A DNA stretch of 64,000 bases from positions 1-64,000 of the forward strand of contig NZ_BAABJX010000010.1 in NCBI RefSeq assembly GCF_039543525.1. The letters are read 5' to 3'. Shown here piece after piece: positions 9,539-19,091 of the stretch (its first letter is position 1; every line of letters starts with the position of its first letter). Position numbers and translations under genes: made by a program. The notes beneath the pieces are model-generated. The model was not told where the DNA came from. It was given only the letters and a program-made list of their open reading frames with translations, and ran no database searches. This stretch comes from Algivirga pacifica (GTDB taxonomy: Bacteria; Bacteroidota; Bacteroidia; Cytophagales; Flammeovirgaceae).

Positions 9539-11068
9539 ATGCATTCTAAAAACAATACGATGTACCAACTAAATGATACACGGATTGCTACTGCGGGAGG
9601 ACCGGAAACCCCTCCTTATGCTACTAAAAAAACAAACACAAACGAACAATTACTCGGACGTAGCTTAATGGGTATGATATGGGGGATATTTTTCCTTAGT
9701 GTACTCGGATTAGTCTATACCCTTACCTTCCATAACAGTCAAGGATGGGATCTCTTCCGCCTTATCCGTATCAACCCTTTTACCCTGATGATGTGGAGTG
9801 GCATCACCTTCTTCAGCGGGCTCGTACACCGATATGCTCTGAAGTATATGACAGGGTTTCGCTACTACACTTCTTTCATGCTGAAATGTAGCGCCTTCAC
9901 CTTTTCAGTAATGCTCTTCGTTGCTTCCCAAAACATTGTATTAATGGGGATTTCCTGGATGTTGATGGGGGGAATCATGTCCAGATTGATCGGAAGTGTA
10001 AAACATTGGGAAGAAGGTAAGCAAGCTTCCATCTTAAGCTTAAAATACTTCTCCGGAAGTAGTATTCTTCTGGCGTTAGGTCTTCTATTGCTTTGGGAAG
10101 AAACACGCACGACTTACCTCCCTGATTTACTGGCACTAGCGGAACAAGACCTTTCGCTACTCACCCTTGGGGCCACTACCTTAATTGTCATTGCAGGCTT
10201 GATACAATCCGCCTTATTTCCTTTCCACAAATGGTTGATCTCCGCCATGACGGCCCCTACACCATCTTCGGCATTGATGCACGCAGGCTTTGTCAATGCA
10301 GCGGGAATTCTCTTTACCTTATTTGCTCCCTTGATCGTCAAGGCTGGTTTTCTACCCTTCTTGTTTATGTTTGGGGCTATAGGTGCTATTCTGGCGCAAT
10401 TCTGGAAACTGATCCAAAGTAGTGTCAAGCAAAAGCTAGCCTGCTCCACTGTAGCCCAAATGAGTTTTATGGTGGCACAATGTGGACTAGGCTTTTTTAA
10501 TGCCGCTATTGCTCACCTACTCCTTCACGGGTGCTATAAAGCCTACTTGTTTTTCTCTGCAGGCTCAGAGATCGAAAGAACACAGCCATTTGACAAAAAG
10601 CCTATTGTATTCCGCTGGCTACACCTCCCCGTTCTTTTATTATCCGGTATAATTGGAGGGGTTTTATTTGCCTTGATCACTGGCAAAGGTACAGCATTGG
10701 ATAGCGGACTATTCCTCACTTTTATCGTCGCCCTTACTGTAACACAAACAACACAATATATCCTGAACGAGAAGAATGTCAACTTTACCTACAAGCTGAT
10801 AGCCTTACCTGTTTTGGTTATTCCAGCTATTATCCTGTATGCATTAATGTATAATGGGGTAACCACATTGATGGGAGATATGCCTTTGGTAAACCAACCT
10901 GTGGCCCTTGAACTGCAGCACTATCTTATTGCAGGCGTATACCTGCTCGGATTTTTAAGTATGCAATTCAGATGGTATCTGCACTTTCCGAGATTATACG
11001 TCTTGTTTTTAAATATGTCGCAACCTGCATCTCTTACTGTTACCGCTTTTAAAAAATCCAGATCATGA
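9539..11068 (+). CDS. dabB: DabB: NuoL-like membrane subunit of an inorganic-carbon pump
   Basis: About 509 residues from the ATG at 9539; a GTG at 9491 would add 16 residues without an obvious role, and an ATG at 9560 is also possible. It is a polytopic protein of the proton-antiporter (NuoL/MrpA-like) family with about 13 helices. The conserved central block HKWLISAMTAPTPSSALMHAGFVNAAG contains the family's Lys and His residues. It is not complex I, because no other nuo gene is present. It is followed by dabA with an ATGA overlap. DabB is known to energise bicarbonate/CO2 accumulation by DabA, probably by ion flow. Confidence 0.85.
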   Translation: MHSKNNTMYQLNDTRIATAGGPETPPYATKKTNTNEQLLGRSLMGMIWGIFFLSVLGLVYTLTFHNSQGWDLFRLIRINPFTLMMWSGITFFSGLVHRYALKYMTGFRYYTSFMLKCSAFTFSVMLFVASQNIVLMGISWMLMGGIMSRLIGSVKHWEEGKQASILSLKYFSGSSILLALGLLLLWEETRTTYLPDLLALAEQDLSLLTLGATTLIVIAGLIQSALFPFHKWLISAMTAPTPSSALMHAGFVNAAGILFTLFAPLIVKAGFLPFLFMFGAIGAILAQFWKLIQSSVKQKLACSTVAQMSFMVAQCGLGFFNAAIAHLLLHGCYKAYLFFSAGSEIERTQPFDKKPIVFRWLHLPVLLLSGIIGGVLFALITGKGTALDSGLFLTFIVALTVTQTTQYILNEKNVNFTYKLIALPVLVIPAIILYALMYNGVTTLMGDMPLVNQPVALELQHYLIAGVYLLGFLSMQFRWYLHFPRLYVLFLNMSQPASLTVTAFKKSRS

Positions 11069-13419
11069 TTGAGAACAAAATAAAAACCAGTATTGCCAAG
11101 GCATCCGCTTTAACAGCTAAAGCATGGCCCCTGTATTCTTTTGTCACCTCCAATCCACTTTCTGGGTACGAAAACCTACCCTTTGATGAGGCAGTAAAAG
11201 AAGCAAAAACACTTTTGGGTGGCAATGGCTACCCTTCTCCTCACTTCTATCAGCAAGCCTGGGATAAAGGATATATTGACCGTAACCTCATCAAAGAAGA
11301 GCTGGCCACTCAGATGATGTTCCAGAGTCCAGAATACTATCTGGAAGAAATGCTTAACTGGAAAGAAAATATACAGACGAACCCTTATCATGAAGTGGAC
11401 CGACTGATGGTCAAATGGCTATCGGTATTTATGGATGAGGGATTAGGAGAGTGGACTATTCCAGGAAAAGAGAAAGGGTTTTACGGTGCTTGGAAAGCCT
11501 TAGCTCCCTACGATCATGAGCTTAAAAATGACCACAGCTTGAAGAAGCTTCCAGAAGATAGTCTGACAGCGATTCAAACCATGCTGGAAGGATATCCTAC
11601 AGATAGCTATACTGATATTTTTAAGTTCCATATGGCTTGCCTTCCCGGATGGACAGGGTATATCAAGTACCGAATGGAATCGGCCTCCGAATGGCAACAA
11701 CGCTATCCGATCACACTCGCTGATTACCTGGCGGTAAGATTGATTATAGCGAAACAAATGGGATATGCCTTACTACCTAGCTTCAAAAAGGCAGAGGATG
11801 AGCACAAGATTTCCCTACAAAAGGTTTGGTTAACTGCTTGGGAAAAAACATGGCAACAAACCTTAGGAACTGCCTTGAAAAAAGCGGTTAAGGAGAGTGG
11901 TAAAAATGCAAGGGAAATTCTCCCTGTCGATGTACAAATGGTATTCTGTATCGATACTCGCTCAGAGCCTATTCGAAGACATATTGAAGAGAAAGGAAAT
12001 TATGAAACCTTTGGGTATGCCGGATTCTTTGGCATTCCTATGGATTATGAAACCTTTGAGTCTACTCAAAGTCGCCTTTCTTGTCCTCCTATTCTAGAGT
12101 CTACCTACAAGGTCAAGGAAACTCCCAAAAGTCCTGATGCAAAAGCCTTAACAAACTATCGTAAGTATACCCGAAGAAAAGCTTCTCGCAAGAAACTTTT
12201 CAAAAGTATGAAGAATATCCTTCCAGCTGCTTTTGGCTTTGTAGAAGGAGCAGGTGTATACTATGGATGGTCTCTATTGGCAAAGACCTTCTTCTCCAAG
12301 AATCTATACGTAAAAAACCAAAAAACAACACCTGCTTATGAGGCGAACTGCCGTCCTGTACTTACTTATAAGAACAAAGAAGGTATGATAGGACAAGAGA
12401 TCTCTCTTGCCGAGAAAGCCGCTTTGGTTAAAGGAGGTTTTGAGTTAATGGGATGGAAGCATTTTGCTCCCTTAGTAGCCTTTGTAGGGCATGGAAGTCA
12501 TACCAGCAACAACCCTTTTGGCTCCAGTCTCGACTGTGGTGCTTGTGCTGCCAGTCCCGGAAGGCATAATGCCCGTACCTTAGCTTACCTTTCCAATGAA
12601 CCTGAAGTAAGGGCTGTATTGTCAGAAGAATATGGCATCGAAATCCCTGCCAACACCTTCTTCGTAGGAGGAGAGCACAATACCACTACAGATGCCATCA
12701 CGCTCTTTGATGAGGAGGTACCTGCCTCTCATCAGCCATTGCTTCAGCAGCTTAAGAATGACCTGCAAAAAGCACAGGCTACGGCTACAGCAGAACGTAT
12801 GCGCAATACTCCGGAGCAAAGCATACAGCAAGTACTGCAAAAAGCCAATGACTGGTCAGAGACCAGACCTGAATGGGGACTCGCCAACAATGCCGGTTTC
12901 ATTGTCGCTCCTCGTGAACTAACAGAGCATATGCATCTGGATGGTCGTTGTTTTATGCACTCTTATGACTGGCAAAGAGACCCTGAAGGCAAGGCCTTAA
13001 CAGCCATCATGAATGGACCAATGGTCGTTACACAATGGATCAATAACCATTATTACTTCGCTACCGTTGACAACGACGTATTCGGAGGAGGAACCAAGGT
13101 CATCCATAATGTAACGGGTAAATTTGGGGTAGTACAAGGAAATAATGGTGACCTAAAAATTGGCCTTCCATTACAGTCTATAATGAAGTCAGATGACGAA
13201 ATGTACCACCAGCCCCTAAGGTTAACGGTATGCATTCAGGCACCAAGGGAACGAGTGATCAAGATTATCAATGAGAGTGAAGCCCTGCAACGTTTATTGC
13301 ACAACCAATGGATTCACTTGATGGTCATGGACCCTACTGCTGAAAATAAGCTATTCCCTTATAGCAAAGAGGTTGAATGGGCGAATGTGTCGGCTATTAC
13401 CGTACGAGCAAAATCTTAA
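11065..13419 (+). CDS. dabA: DabA (DUF2309): CO2-hydrating subunit of the carbon pump
   Basis: A 784-residue protein of the former DUF2309 family. The zinc site that resembles a beta-carbonic anhydrase is intact: Cys295 and Asp297 in VFCIDTRSEP, His476 in VGHGSHTSNN and Cys491 in LDCGAC. The 15-residue distance between His and the second Cys is the same as I recall for characterised DabA. It is a peripheral membrane protein that with DabB converts CO2 to trapped bicarbonate. Its start overlaps the dabB stop (ATGA), so the two are translated together. In a presumed heterotroph it would feed carboxylating enzymes. Confidence 0.9.
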   Translation: MIENKIKTSIAKASALTAKAWPLYSFVTSNPLSGYENLPFDEAVKEAKTLLGGNGYPSPHFYQQAWDKGYIDRNLIKEELATQMMFQSPEYYLEEMLNWKENIQTNPYHEVDRLMVKWLSVFMDEGLGEWTIPGKEKGFYGAWKALAPYDHELKNDHSLKKLPEDSLTAIQTMLEGYPTDSYTDIFKFHMACLPGWTGYIKYRMESASEWQQRYPITLADYLAVRLIIAKQMGYALLPSFKKAEDEHKISLQKVWLTAWEKTWQQTLGTALKKAVKESGKNAREILPVDVQMVFCIDTRSEPIRRHIEEKGNYETFGYAGFFGIPMDYETFESTQSRLSCPPILESTYKVKETPKSPDAKALTNYRKYTRRKASRKKLFKSMKNILPAAFGFVEGAGVYYGWSLLAKTFFSKNLYVKNQKTTPAYEANCRPVLTYKNKEGMIGQEISLAEKAALVKGGFELMGWKHFAPLVAFVGHGSHTSNNPFGSSLDCGACAASPGRHNARTLAYLSNEPEVRAVLSEEYGIEIPANTFFVGGEHNTTTDAITLFDEEVPASHQPLLQQLKNDLQKAQATATAERMRNTPEQSIQQVLQKANDWSETRPEWGLANNAGFIVAPRELTEHMHLDGRCFMHSYDWQRDPEGKALTAIMNGPMVVTQWINNHYYFATVDNDVFGGGTKVIHNVTGKFGVVQGNNGDLKIGLPLQSIMKSDDEMYHQPLRLTVCIQAPRERVIKIINESEALQRLLHNQWIHLMVMDPTAENKLFPYSKEVEWANVSAITVRAKS

Positions 13420-13422
13420 CCT

Positions 13423-13669
13423 TTTTGTTCATGATGTTGAATTAGGCTTCGCCCGTTCATGGTGTTTAGTTGAAGTATTTAATTGAGCTTCGCTCATTGA
13501 TTTAAGTGATATATTAGAGTTTATCACGGTTAATCGTCTATGAGTAAAAAAGCCTACTGAACTACTTGTCAAGTGTATTAATTTTCAATGAAGCAACTTG
13601 CCACTAAAGTTTAATATTTCAACTAAACACCATGAACGGGCAAAGCCCAATTCAACATCATGAACAAAA
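13423..13669. repeat. Nested palindromic element between dabA and the MscS gene
   Basis: Near-perfect inverted arms of about 52 bases (13423-13475 and 13617-13669) start with TTTTGTTCATGATG. Within each arm two related words, GTTCATGATGTTGAA and GTTCATGGTGTTTAG, flank a micro-palindrome (GGC-TTC-GCC at 13445-13453). The middle contains another micro-palindrome, GAGC-TTC-GCTC (13485-13495), and one copy of TAGAGTTTATCACGGTT (13515-13531), the terminal repeat of the element at 23870-24066. No gene is present. Confidence 0.75.
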
Positions 13670-13734
13670 CTTTTGATGGTAGTTGTTTGTTTATTTCTTT
13701 TGGATCTACTAAAAAATAAACTTTACTACCAACT

Positions 13735-14688
13735 ATGGAATTTATTTCAACCCTCAAAGGGGTATTTAAAGCGGAAGTTATTGCCAATTTCTTAGAAAAA
13801 ATACAGAACTGGGTGATCACTGATCTTCCCGTAATTGTATTAATGACGATCGGTATATTCATTGCTTTACGCTTTATCAACTTTTTTGTAGAACGTCTAA
13901 AAGGCGTATTTCTAAAAAACACTTATAAGCAACATAGTACTGCAGAAGCAGAAGAATCCGAAAAACGGATCAATACACTTACCAATATTATTCATGGTGT
14001 CATCAAAATCATCTTGGTTTCTACCTACCTTATGATGATGCTTCAACGTTTTGGCGTAGATATTACCCCTATTCTTACCAGTGCGGGTATTGTAGGACTT
14101 GCTGTAGGTTTCGGTGCTAAAGAACTGGTTAGGGACATGATCTCCGGATTCTTTATCCTACTCGAAAACCAAGTCCGAACAGGGGATGTGGCCATCATTA
14201 ATGGAACAGGTGGATTAGTGGAAAAAATTGAGCTTAGAACGATCACTATGCGTGATTTCTCAGGAGTAGTTCATGTCTTCCAGAATGGTAAAATCAATAC
14301 ATTGGCCAATATGACCAAAGACTGGTCTGCTATGGTTTTTGATATTGGTGTTGCCTATAAAGAAGATGTCTCTCAGGTGATGGAAATTATGCGAGAGATT
14401 GGGGAAGAGCTTAGAAACGATACTGAATTTGGCCCCAAGATTCTGGAGCCTATCGAGATCTTTGGCTTGGATAAGTTTGCCGATAGTGCGCTGGTGATCA
14501 AAGCTCGCCTTAAAACTAAACCTATCATGCAATGGGAAGTAGGTAGAGAGTATCGTAAGCGCCTTAAAGTAGCCTTTGATGAGCATAATATTGAGATTCC
14601 TTTCCCACATACTACTGTATATTGGGGAGAGAAAACTTCTCCGCTGGAGCTACAGATTAATCAAGCACGACAGGAAGTTACTTCTTAA
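13735..14688 (+). CDS. MscS-family mechanosensitive channel
   Basis: A 317-residue small-conductance channel. Transmembrane segments lie at about residues 32-50, 84-102 and 107-130; the third is the Gly/Ala-rich pore helix ILTSAGIVGLAVGFGAKELVRD typical of MscS. The beta domain follows (residues 140-185, ending VFQNGKINTLANMTKDW), then the alpha/beta C-terminal vestibule. It releases solutes when membrane tension rises. It follows dabA but is separated by a 315-base palindromic spacer, so it is probably a separate unit. Confidence 0.88.
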   Translation: MEFISTLKGVFKAEVIANFLEKIQNWVITDLPVIVLMTIGIFIALRFINFFVERLKGVFLKNTYKQHSTAEAEESEKRINTLTNIIHGVIKIILVSTYLMMMLQRFGVDITPILTSAGIVGLAVGFGAKELVRDMISGFFILLENQVRTGDVAIINGTGGLVEKIELRTITMRDFSGVVHVFQNGKINTLANMTKDWSAMVFDIGVAYKEDVSQVMEIMREIGEELRNDTEFGPKILEPIEIFGLDKFADSALVIKARLKTKPIMQWEVGREYRKRLKVAFDEHNIEIPFPHTTVYWGEKTSPLELQINQARQEVTS

Positions 14689-14743
14689 TTTCCTGTTATA
14701 CCTACAGCTGTTTGTGATGTTTAGTTCTCGGGGTTACTTTTAC

Positions 14744-14835
14744 ACAGGGCGATGCCCTGTGCTATCTTTATCCTTTATCCTTTATCCTTTATCCTTTATC
14801 CTTTATCCTTTATCCTTTATCCTTTATCCTTTATC
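14744..14835. repeat. (CTTTATC)10 heptamer array behind a micro-palindrome
   Basis: Ten exact units of CTTTATC fill 14766-14835. Just before them is a perfect hairpin, ACAGGGC-GAT-GCCCTGT (14744-14760). The array lies 27 bases before the start of the DUF302 gene. On the + strand it has no stop codon in any frame; read through, it would encode a Phe-Ile-Leu-Tyr-Pro-Leu-Ser repeat. Confidence 0.9.
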
Positions 14836-14862
14836 CTCAAGATAAAAAAAATCAAACAACCC

Positions 14863-15249
14863 ATGAAGTATTACCAAGAAACGATCATTCGCAACACCTC
14901 CTTCTCAGATGCCATTGAAAAAGTCACAGAAGCACTAAAGACAGAAGGCTTTGGTGTACTCACCACAATTGACATGCAAGCCACTATGAAGAAAAAACTG
15001 GAAAAGGATATTCCCCCTTATACCATTCTTGGAGCTTGTAACCCTTCCTTTGCATTCGAAGCATTACAGGAAGAAAATAAAATTGGCACCATGCTTCCTT
15101 GTAATGTAATTGTGCAAGAAGTCGATGGTGGTATTGAAGTAGCTGCGGTCGATCCTGCAGCATCGATGATGTCCATTGAAAATCCAAAACTAGAGCATAT
15201 TGCCGGAGAAGTAAGGGAAAAGCTTAAAAGGGTTATTGCTCAACTATAA
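14863..15249 (+). CDS. DUF302 domain protein
   Basis: 128 residues from ATG 14863, covering one complete DUF302 domain. The typical pattern is present: a leading helix FSDAIEKVTEALKTEGFGVL, a central strand YTILGACNPSFAFEAL and the late strand MLPCNVIVQE with a conserved Cys. The fold is small alpha/beta; function is unknown, though family members are often close to redox or membrane genes. An upstream in-frame ATG at 14752 would begin inside the heptamer array and give an artificial hydrophobic repeat, so I prefer the later start. Slippage of the array would change the length of the leader. Confidence 0.85.
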   Translation: MKYYQETIIRNTSFSDAIEKVTEALKTEGFGVLTTIDMQATMKKKLEKDIPPYTILGACNPSFAFEALQEENKIGTMLPCNVIVQEVDGGIEVAAVDPAASMMSIENPKLEHIAGEVREKLKRVIAQL

Positions 15250-15336
15250 CGGTTATCGGTAATGACCGGAATCATTCTTCATCACAAGAAAATATCCATA
15301 CCTTTATAGTATTACTTTTAGGCTTAACATTTAGTT

Positions 15337-16263
15337 ATGAAAATATTACTACCACTTCTATTATTCTTTACTTCTATCGTATCTTTTTCACAAACAACAC
15401 AACAAGCTAGTTCTGGTAAGATTGAACGCATAGAACACTTCCCCTCTCATTTGGTTACTCCCAGAAATATTGATGTATGGCTTCCAGAACACTATGATGG
15501 CAAAAAGAAGTTTTCTGTACTCTATATGCATGACGGGCAGATGTTGTATGACTCTAGCACCACATGGAATGGGCAAGCCTGGGACGTAGATGATATAGGT
15601 GCTAAATTAATGAAAGAAGGAAAGGTTAAGGATTTTATTGTCGTAGGGATATGGAATCCTGGTCCCCAACTTAGACATCAAAATTACTTTCCGGAAAAGC
15701 CTTATGAACACCTTTCCGAGGTGGAAAGAGATAGTGTATTAAGTCAATTGAAGCAAGCAGGAAGGACTCAGGAAAACGAATTTGAACCTATCTCCGATCG
15801 CTACCTGAAGTTTATCGTTACAGAACTTAAACCTTTGATTGACCAAACGTATGCCGTTCACACAGACAAAAAGCATACATTTATTGCAGGAAGCAGTATG
15901 GGAGGACTGATATCCATGTATGCCTTCTGTGAATACCCTTCTGTGTTTGGAGGAGCTGCATGCTTATCTACCCACTGGATTGGTACCTTTACAGATAAAA
16001 ACAATCCTATTCCCAAAGCCTTTCAAGATTATCTAAAAGAGAACCTCCCTCCTGCACAAAACAGAAAAATCTATTTTGATTGTGGAGATGAAACATTGGA
16101 CAGGTTCTATCCTCCAATCCAAAAAGAAGTTGACAAGATCATGCGCTCGCATGGATATGATAAAAAAACTTGGATGACACGTTATTATCCGGGGAAGAAT
16201 CATAGTGAGGAAGCATGGAAAGAGCGACTGCATGTCCCTCTAATTTTCTTACTAGGAAAGTAG
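15337..16263 (+). CDS. Secreted esterase (Esterase D/enterochelin-esterase-like)
   Basis: A 308-residue alpha/beta hydrolase with a signal peptide (residues 1-19, ending SFSQ). The nucleophile elbow is GSSMGG near residue 187; the likely acid is Asp in YFDCGDETLD near 250, and the His is in YYPGKNHSEEAW near 288. The layout matches the 'putative esterase' group that includes ferri-siderophore and feruloyl esterases. The substrate is not evident from neighbours. It is probably periplasmic or extracellular. Confidence 0.8.
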   Translation: MKILLPLLLFFTSIVSFSQTTQQASSGKIERIEHFPSHLVTPRNIDVWLPEHYDGKKKFSVLYMHDGQMLYDSSTTWNGQAWDVDDIGAKLMKEGKVKDFIVVGIWNPGPQLRHQNYFPEKPYEHLSEVERDSVLSQLKQAGRTQENEFEPISDRYLKFIVTELKPLIDQTYAVHTDKKHTFIAGSSMGGLISMYAFCEYPSVFGGAACLSTHWIGTFTDKNNPIPKAFQDYLKENLPPAQNRKIYFDCGDETLDRFYPPIQKEVDKIMRSHGYDKKTWMTRYYPGKNHSEEAWKERLHVPLIFLLGK

Positions 16264-16264
16264 T

Positions 16265-16394
16265 TTTTGTTCATGATGTTTAGTTGAGCTTCGCTCGTTC
16301 ATAATGTTTAGTTGTTTGGTTTATCGGAAAGATAACAACTAAACATTATGAACGTAGTTACGCAGTAACTACAATTAAACATCATGAACAAAAC
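16265..16394. repeat. Nested palindromic element filling a convergent gene junction
   Basis: The element fills the whole gap between the esterase stop and the EamA stop. Arms begin TTTTGTTCATGATG and end CATCATGAACAAAA. In the left arm two 17-base words (GTTCATGATGTTTAGTT and a one-base variant) flank GAGC-TTC-GCTC at 16286-16296. In the right arm the same words, inverted, flank a different micro-palindrome, GTAGTTAC-GCA-GTAACTAC at 16354-16372. It could act as a terminator in both directions. Confidence 0.8.
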
Positions 16395-16395
16395 C

Positions 16396-17301
16396 TTAAC
16401 TAAAGCGGTTGACCAGGTATACCCCTGACAAGATCATCAGCATACATCCCATATGCCACACCGAAAAAGCCTCATTGTCCAAATATCCCCATGCCAAAGC
16501 AACAATAGGAATCAGGAAAGTAACTGTACTCACAAACACCACTGGGGCAATCTTAATCAAGTAATTGAATATCAACACAGCAAAACCCGTTCCCACACAT
16601 CCTAAGATCATCAGGTAGACCAAGGAGGATACTCCTTCTGGATGTGTCCCAACCTTGCTAAAAAAACCTGAGAACAATAGAACAAAAAACATCGGAATAC
16701 CTATCGTAGACATAATCCCTACCGATACCCTCACGGAAGGCATCTCTGACAGGTATTTTTTGATATAATGTCCATTGATCGCATATAAGACGGTCGCTAA
16801 AATCACCAGCAAAGCATACTCATTAAAGCTGCCTATATTCCCATTAGCATTAATAAAGGAGATCAGCAGTGTACCCGCCAATGCAATCATCAACCCATAC
16901 AGTTGCTTCCATTGAAATTTATACTGGAAAAATAATACGCCCAATACAAAGGTGAATAGAGGTGTCATTGCATTCAAAATGCCCGTCACAGAGCTTTCCA
17001 AACCTGTTACCGCTACCGCAAATAACAATGCCGGAAAAAGATTGCCTATCAATCCTGCCACGACAATATGCTTCCATGTTTTCAAAGGAATCTGTCTTAG
17101 TTCCTTCATGCCAATCAGGATAATTCCTGTAAAGCCAAAAAATACTCTTCCAGTACCTACCTCCAGGGGAGTAAAGGCTAGCAGACTCTTTTTTATCAGA
17201 ATAAAAGAGCTCCCCCAGATCAAAGACAACAAAAGCAGTAATAATACTGCCTGCACTTTATTCGTGATGACTGGCTTTTTGGATGGCGCCAATGTTTTCA
17301 T
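16396..17301 (-). CDS. EamA-family (DMT) transporter
   Basis: A 301-residue permease with ten predicted transmembrane helices in two EamA repeats (about residues 15-145 and 155-300). The first begins with the common LLLLSLIWGSSFILIKKSL. These proteins usually export amino acids or other small metabolites; the substrate cannot be told from sequence. It stands alone and its 3' end abuts a palindromic element. Confidence 0.85.
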   Translation of the reverse strand: MKTLAPSKKPVITNKVQAVLLLLLLSLIWGSSFILIKKSLLAFTPLEVGTGRVFFGFTGIILIGMKELRQIPLKTWKHIVVAGLIGNLFPALLFAVAVTGLESSVTGILNAMTPLFTFVLGVLFFQYKFQWKQLYGLMIALAGTLLISFINANGNIGSFNEYALLVILATVLYAINGHYIKKYLSEMPSVRVSVGIMSTIGIPMFFVLLFSGFFSKVGTHPEGVSSLVYLMILGCVGTGFAVLIFNYLIKIAPVVFVSTVTFLIPIVALAWGYLDNEAFSVWHMGCMLMILSGVYLVNRFS

Positions 17302-17354
17302 AGTCTAAATAATTGTTGATTCAGTGATAATAGTGGCAAGGTATCAAAAAAAAC

Positions 17355-17681
17355 ATGAATCATCCCATATTAACAAATGGCTTAGCTTTCTGAGAATTCA
17401 TCACTTTACAGTTATCTCACAAGCCCTTTATGAGCTTCTTCATTTTTTCCTTGATGAAAAAACGAAGCAAAAAAATCAAGGCTTTGAAGAATTTGCCTAA
17501 TTTCTAATCGCAAAAGCTAAAAATTCCAAACTCGCTGCGCTCAAACAATGGAATTTTCTTAACGCTTTTGCGATTAGAAATTTTAACGGCAATTCTTCAA
17601 GGCCGTTTTTAAGTATATAAAGGCACTTTTTAAAGAAAAAAATATGAGTCACCCCTTAAATGTTAATATGGGGTGACTCAT
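17355..17681. mobile_element. MITE-like element, family A, copy 1
   Basis: A 327-base non-coding element bounded by inverted 21-base ends: ATGAATCATCCC...TTAACA at 17355-17375 and its near complement at 17661-17681. The interior contains a second pair of arms (about 17505-17520 and 17563-17590, around AATTTCTAATCGCAAAAG). A second copy, 173 bases, is at 51036-51208. The right end also forms a 12-bp hairpin (17644-17655/17670-17681) that precedes a T-run on the minus strand, so it can serve as the purB terminator. Confidence 0.7.
17644..17681 (-). terminator. purB terminator within the MITE-like element
   Basis: ATGAGTCACCCC (17644-17655) pairs exactly with 17670-17681; on the minus strand the stem is followed by an AT-rich tract containing TTTTTTT. 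It begins 34 bases beyond the purB stop. Confidence 0.7.
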
Positions 17682-17714
17682 GTTTCATCTATTAGCAACT
17701 ATATGTTCCAGAAA

Positions 17715-19058
17715 TTAAACTCCAGTATAGTTATATGGCGTGATTTGCTTCAACTCAGCTTTGATATCATCAGAAACTTCAAGAGTCTCAATAAACTCCT
17801 GAATCGACTGCTCTGTGATTGCTTCGTTCTTTCTAGTCAACCCTTTCAATGCCTCGTATGGCTGAGGGTATCCCTCTCTTCTTAGGATCGTTTGGATTGC
17901 CTCGGCAGTTACTGCCCAGTTATCTTCCAAATCGCTCTTCAATTGTGCTTCAGAAAGCTCCAATTTGTTCAAGCCTTTCAACAATGACTGCAATGCGATC
18001 ACTACGTGTCCCATTGGCACTCCTACGTTTCTCAATACCGTAGAATCTGTCAAATCTCTTTGTAGACGAGAGATTGGCAATTTGAACGACAAGTGTTCAA
18101 AGATAGCGTTCGCAATACCCAAGTTACCTTCTGCGTTCTCAAAGTCGATTGGGTTGACTTTATGTGGCATTGCGGAAGATCCTACCTCGTTCTTGTTGAT
18201 CTTCTGCTTGAAGTACTTCATAGAAACGTATTGCCAGATATCTCTGGACATATCGATCAAAATCGTGTTGATACGCTTGTAAGCATCAAACATTGCCGCC
18301 AGATTATCATAGTTCTCGATCTGAGTTGTATACTGAGAACGCTTCAATCCTAGCGTATTATCTACAAAGTCGTTACCGAAGGCTACCCAGTCGTTCTGAG
18401 GATAAGCCACCTTGTGTGCGTTGAAGTTACCTGTTGCTCCACCAAATTTCGCAGAGTAAGGAACGGCTTTCAATTGCTTGATTTGCTCCTGAAGACGATA
18501 AACAAATACTTTCATCTCCTTACCGATACGTGTAGGAGAAGCTGGCTGTCCGTGTGTCAAAGCCAACATAGGAATGTTTGCCCACTCCTCTGCCAAAGTA
18601 TCAATCTTGTTCACTACCTCCTCAATCATTGGGAACATTACTTCCTCATTACCCATTTTCAGAGACAATGGAATAGACGTGTTGTTTACGTCCTGAGAAG
18701 TCAATCCGAAGTGGATAAACTCTTTATACTCACTGATATTAAAGTTGTCGAACTTTTCTTTGATAAAGTATTCCACAGACTTCACATCGTGGTTTGTCAC
18801 TTTCTCAAACGCTTTCACTTTCATCGCATCCTCTTCTGAGAAGTTCTCATATACCTCTCTTAGGGATGGATACAACGACTTATCGAAGTTTTCAAGCTGT
18901 GGAAGTGGCAATTCACACAGTGCAATAAAATACTCTATCTCTACCCAAACACGGTAGCGGATCAAAGCAAATTCTGAATAATACGCAGCTAGATCAGAAG
19001 TTTTGCTTCTGTATCTGCCGTCAATTGGTGAGATCGCAGTTAGATCGTTCAACAACAT
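17715..19058 (-). CDS. purB: Adenylosuccinate lyase
   Basis: 447 residues from ATG at 19058 (a TTG two codons earlier is less likely). It is a fumarase/aspartase superfamily enzyme acting twice in purine synthesis: it splits SAICAR and adenylosuccinate, releasing fumarate. The family signature GSSAMPHKVNP is present at about residue 290, preceded by the helix-rich central domain with TSQDVNNT near 120 and HGQPASPT near 170. Length and N-terminus match the long purB type of gamma-proteobacteria and Bacteroidota. It is a single gene downstream of the LRR gene, with a hairpin between the two. Confidence 0.95.
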   Translation of the reverse strand: MLLNDLTAISPIDGRYRSKTSDLAAYYSEFALIRYRVWVEIEYFIALCELPLPQLENFDKSLYPSLREVYENFSEEDAMKVKAFEKVTNHDVKSVEYFIKEKFDNFNISEYKEFIHFGLTSQDVNNTSIPLSLKMGNEEVMFPMIEEVVNKIDTLAEEWANIPMLALTHGQPASPTRIGKEMKVFVYRLQEQIKQLKAVPYSAKFGGATGNFNAHKVAYPQNDWVAFGNDFVDNTLGLKRSQYTTQIENYDNLAAMFDAYKRINTILIDMSRDIWQYVSMKYFKQKINKNEVGSSAMPHKVNPIDFENAEGNLGIANAIFEHLSFKLPISRLQRDLTDSTVLRNVGVPMGHVVIALQSLLKGLNKLELSEAQLKSDLEDNWAVTAEAIQTILRREGYPQPYEALKGLTRKNEAITEQSIQEFIETLEVSDDIKAELKQITPYNYTGV

Positions 19059-19091
19059 AACCAATAATTGATTTAAGTTCTTTTAATTAAA

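Noticed and set aside
9539..13419. NADH dehydrogenase (complex I) genes
   Set aside because: Only one NuoL-like gene is present and it overlaps a DUF2309 gene with the DabA zinc site, so this is a carbon pump.
14752..14862. Longer DUF302 protein starting before the heptamer array
   Set aside because: The extension would be a hydrophobic translation of the array with no family likeness; the later ATG gives the full domain.
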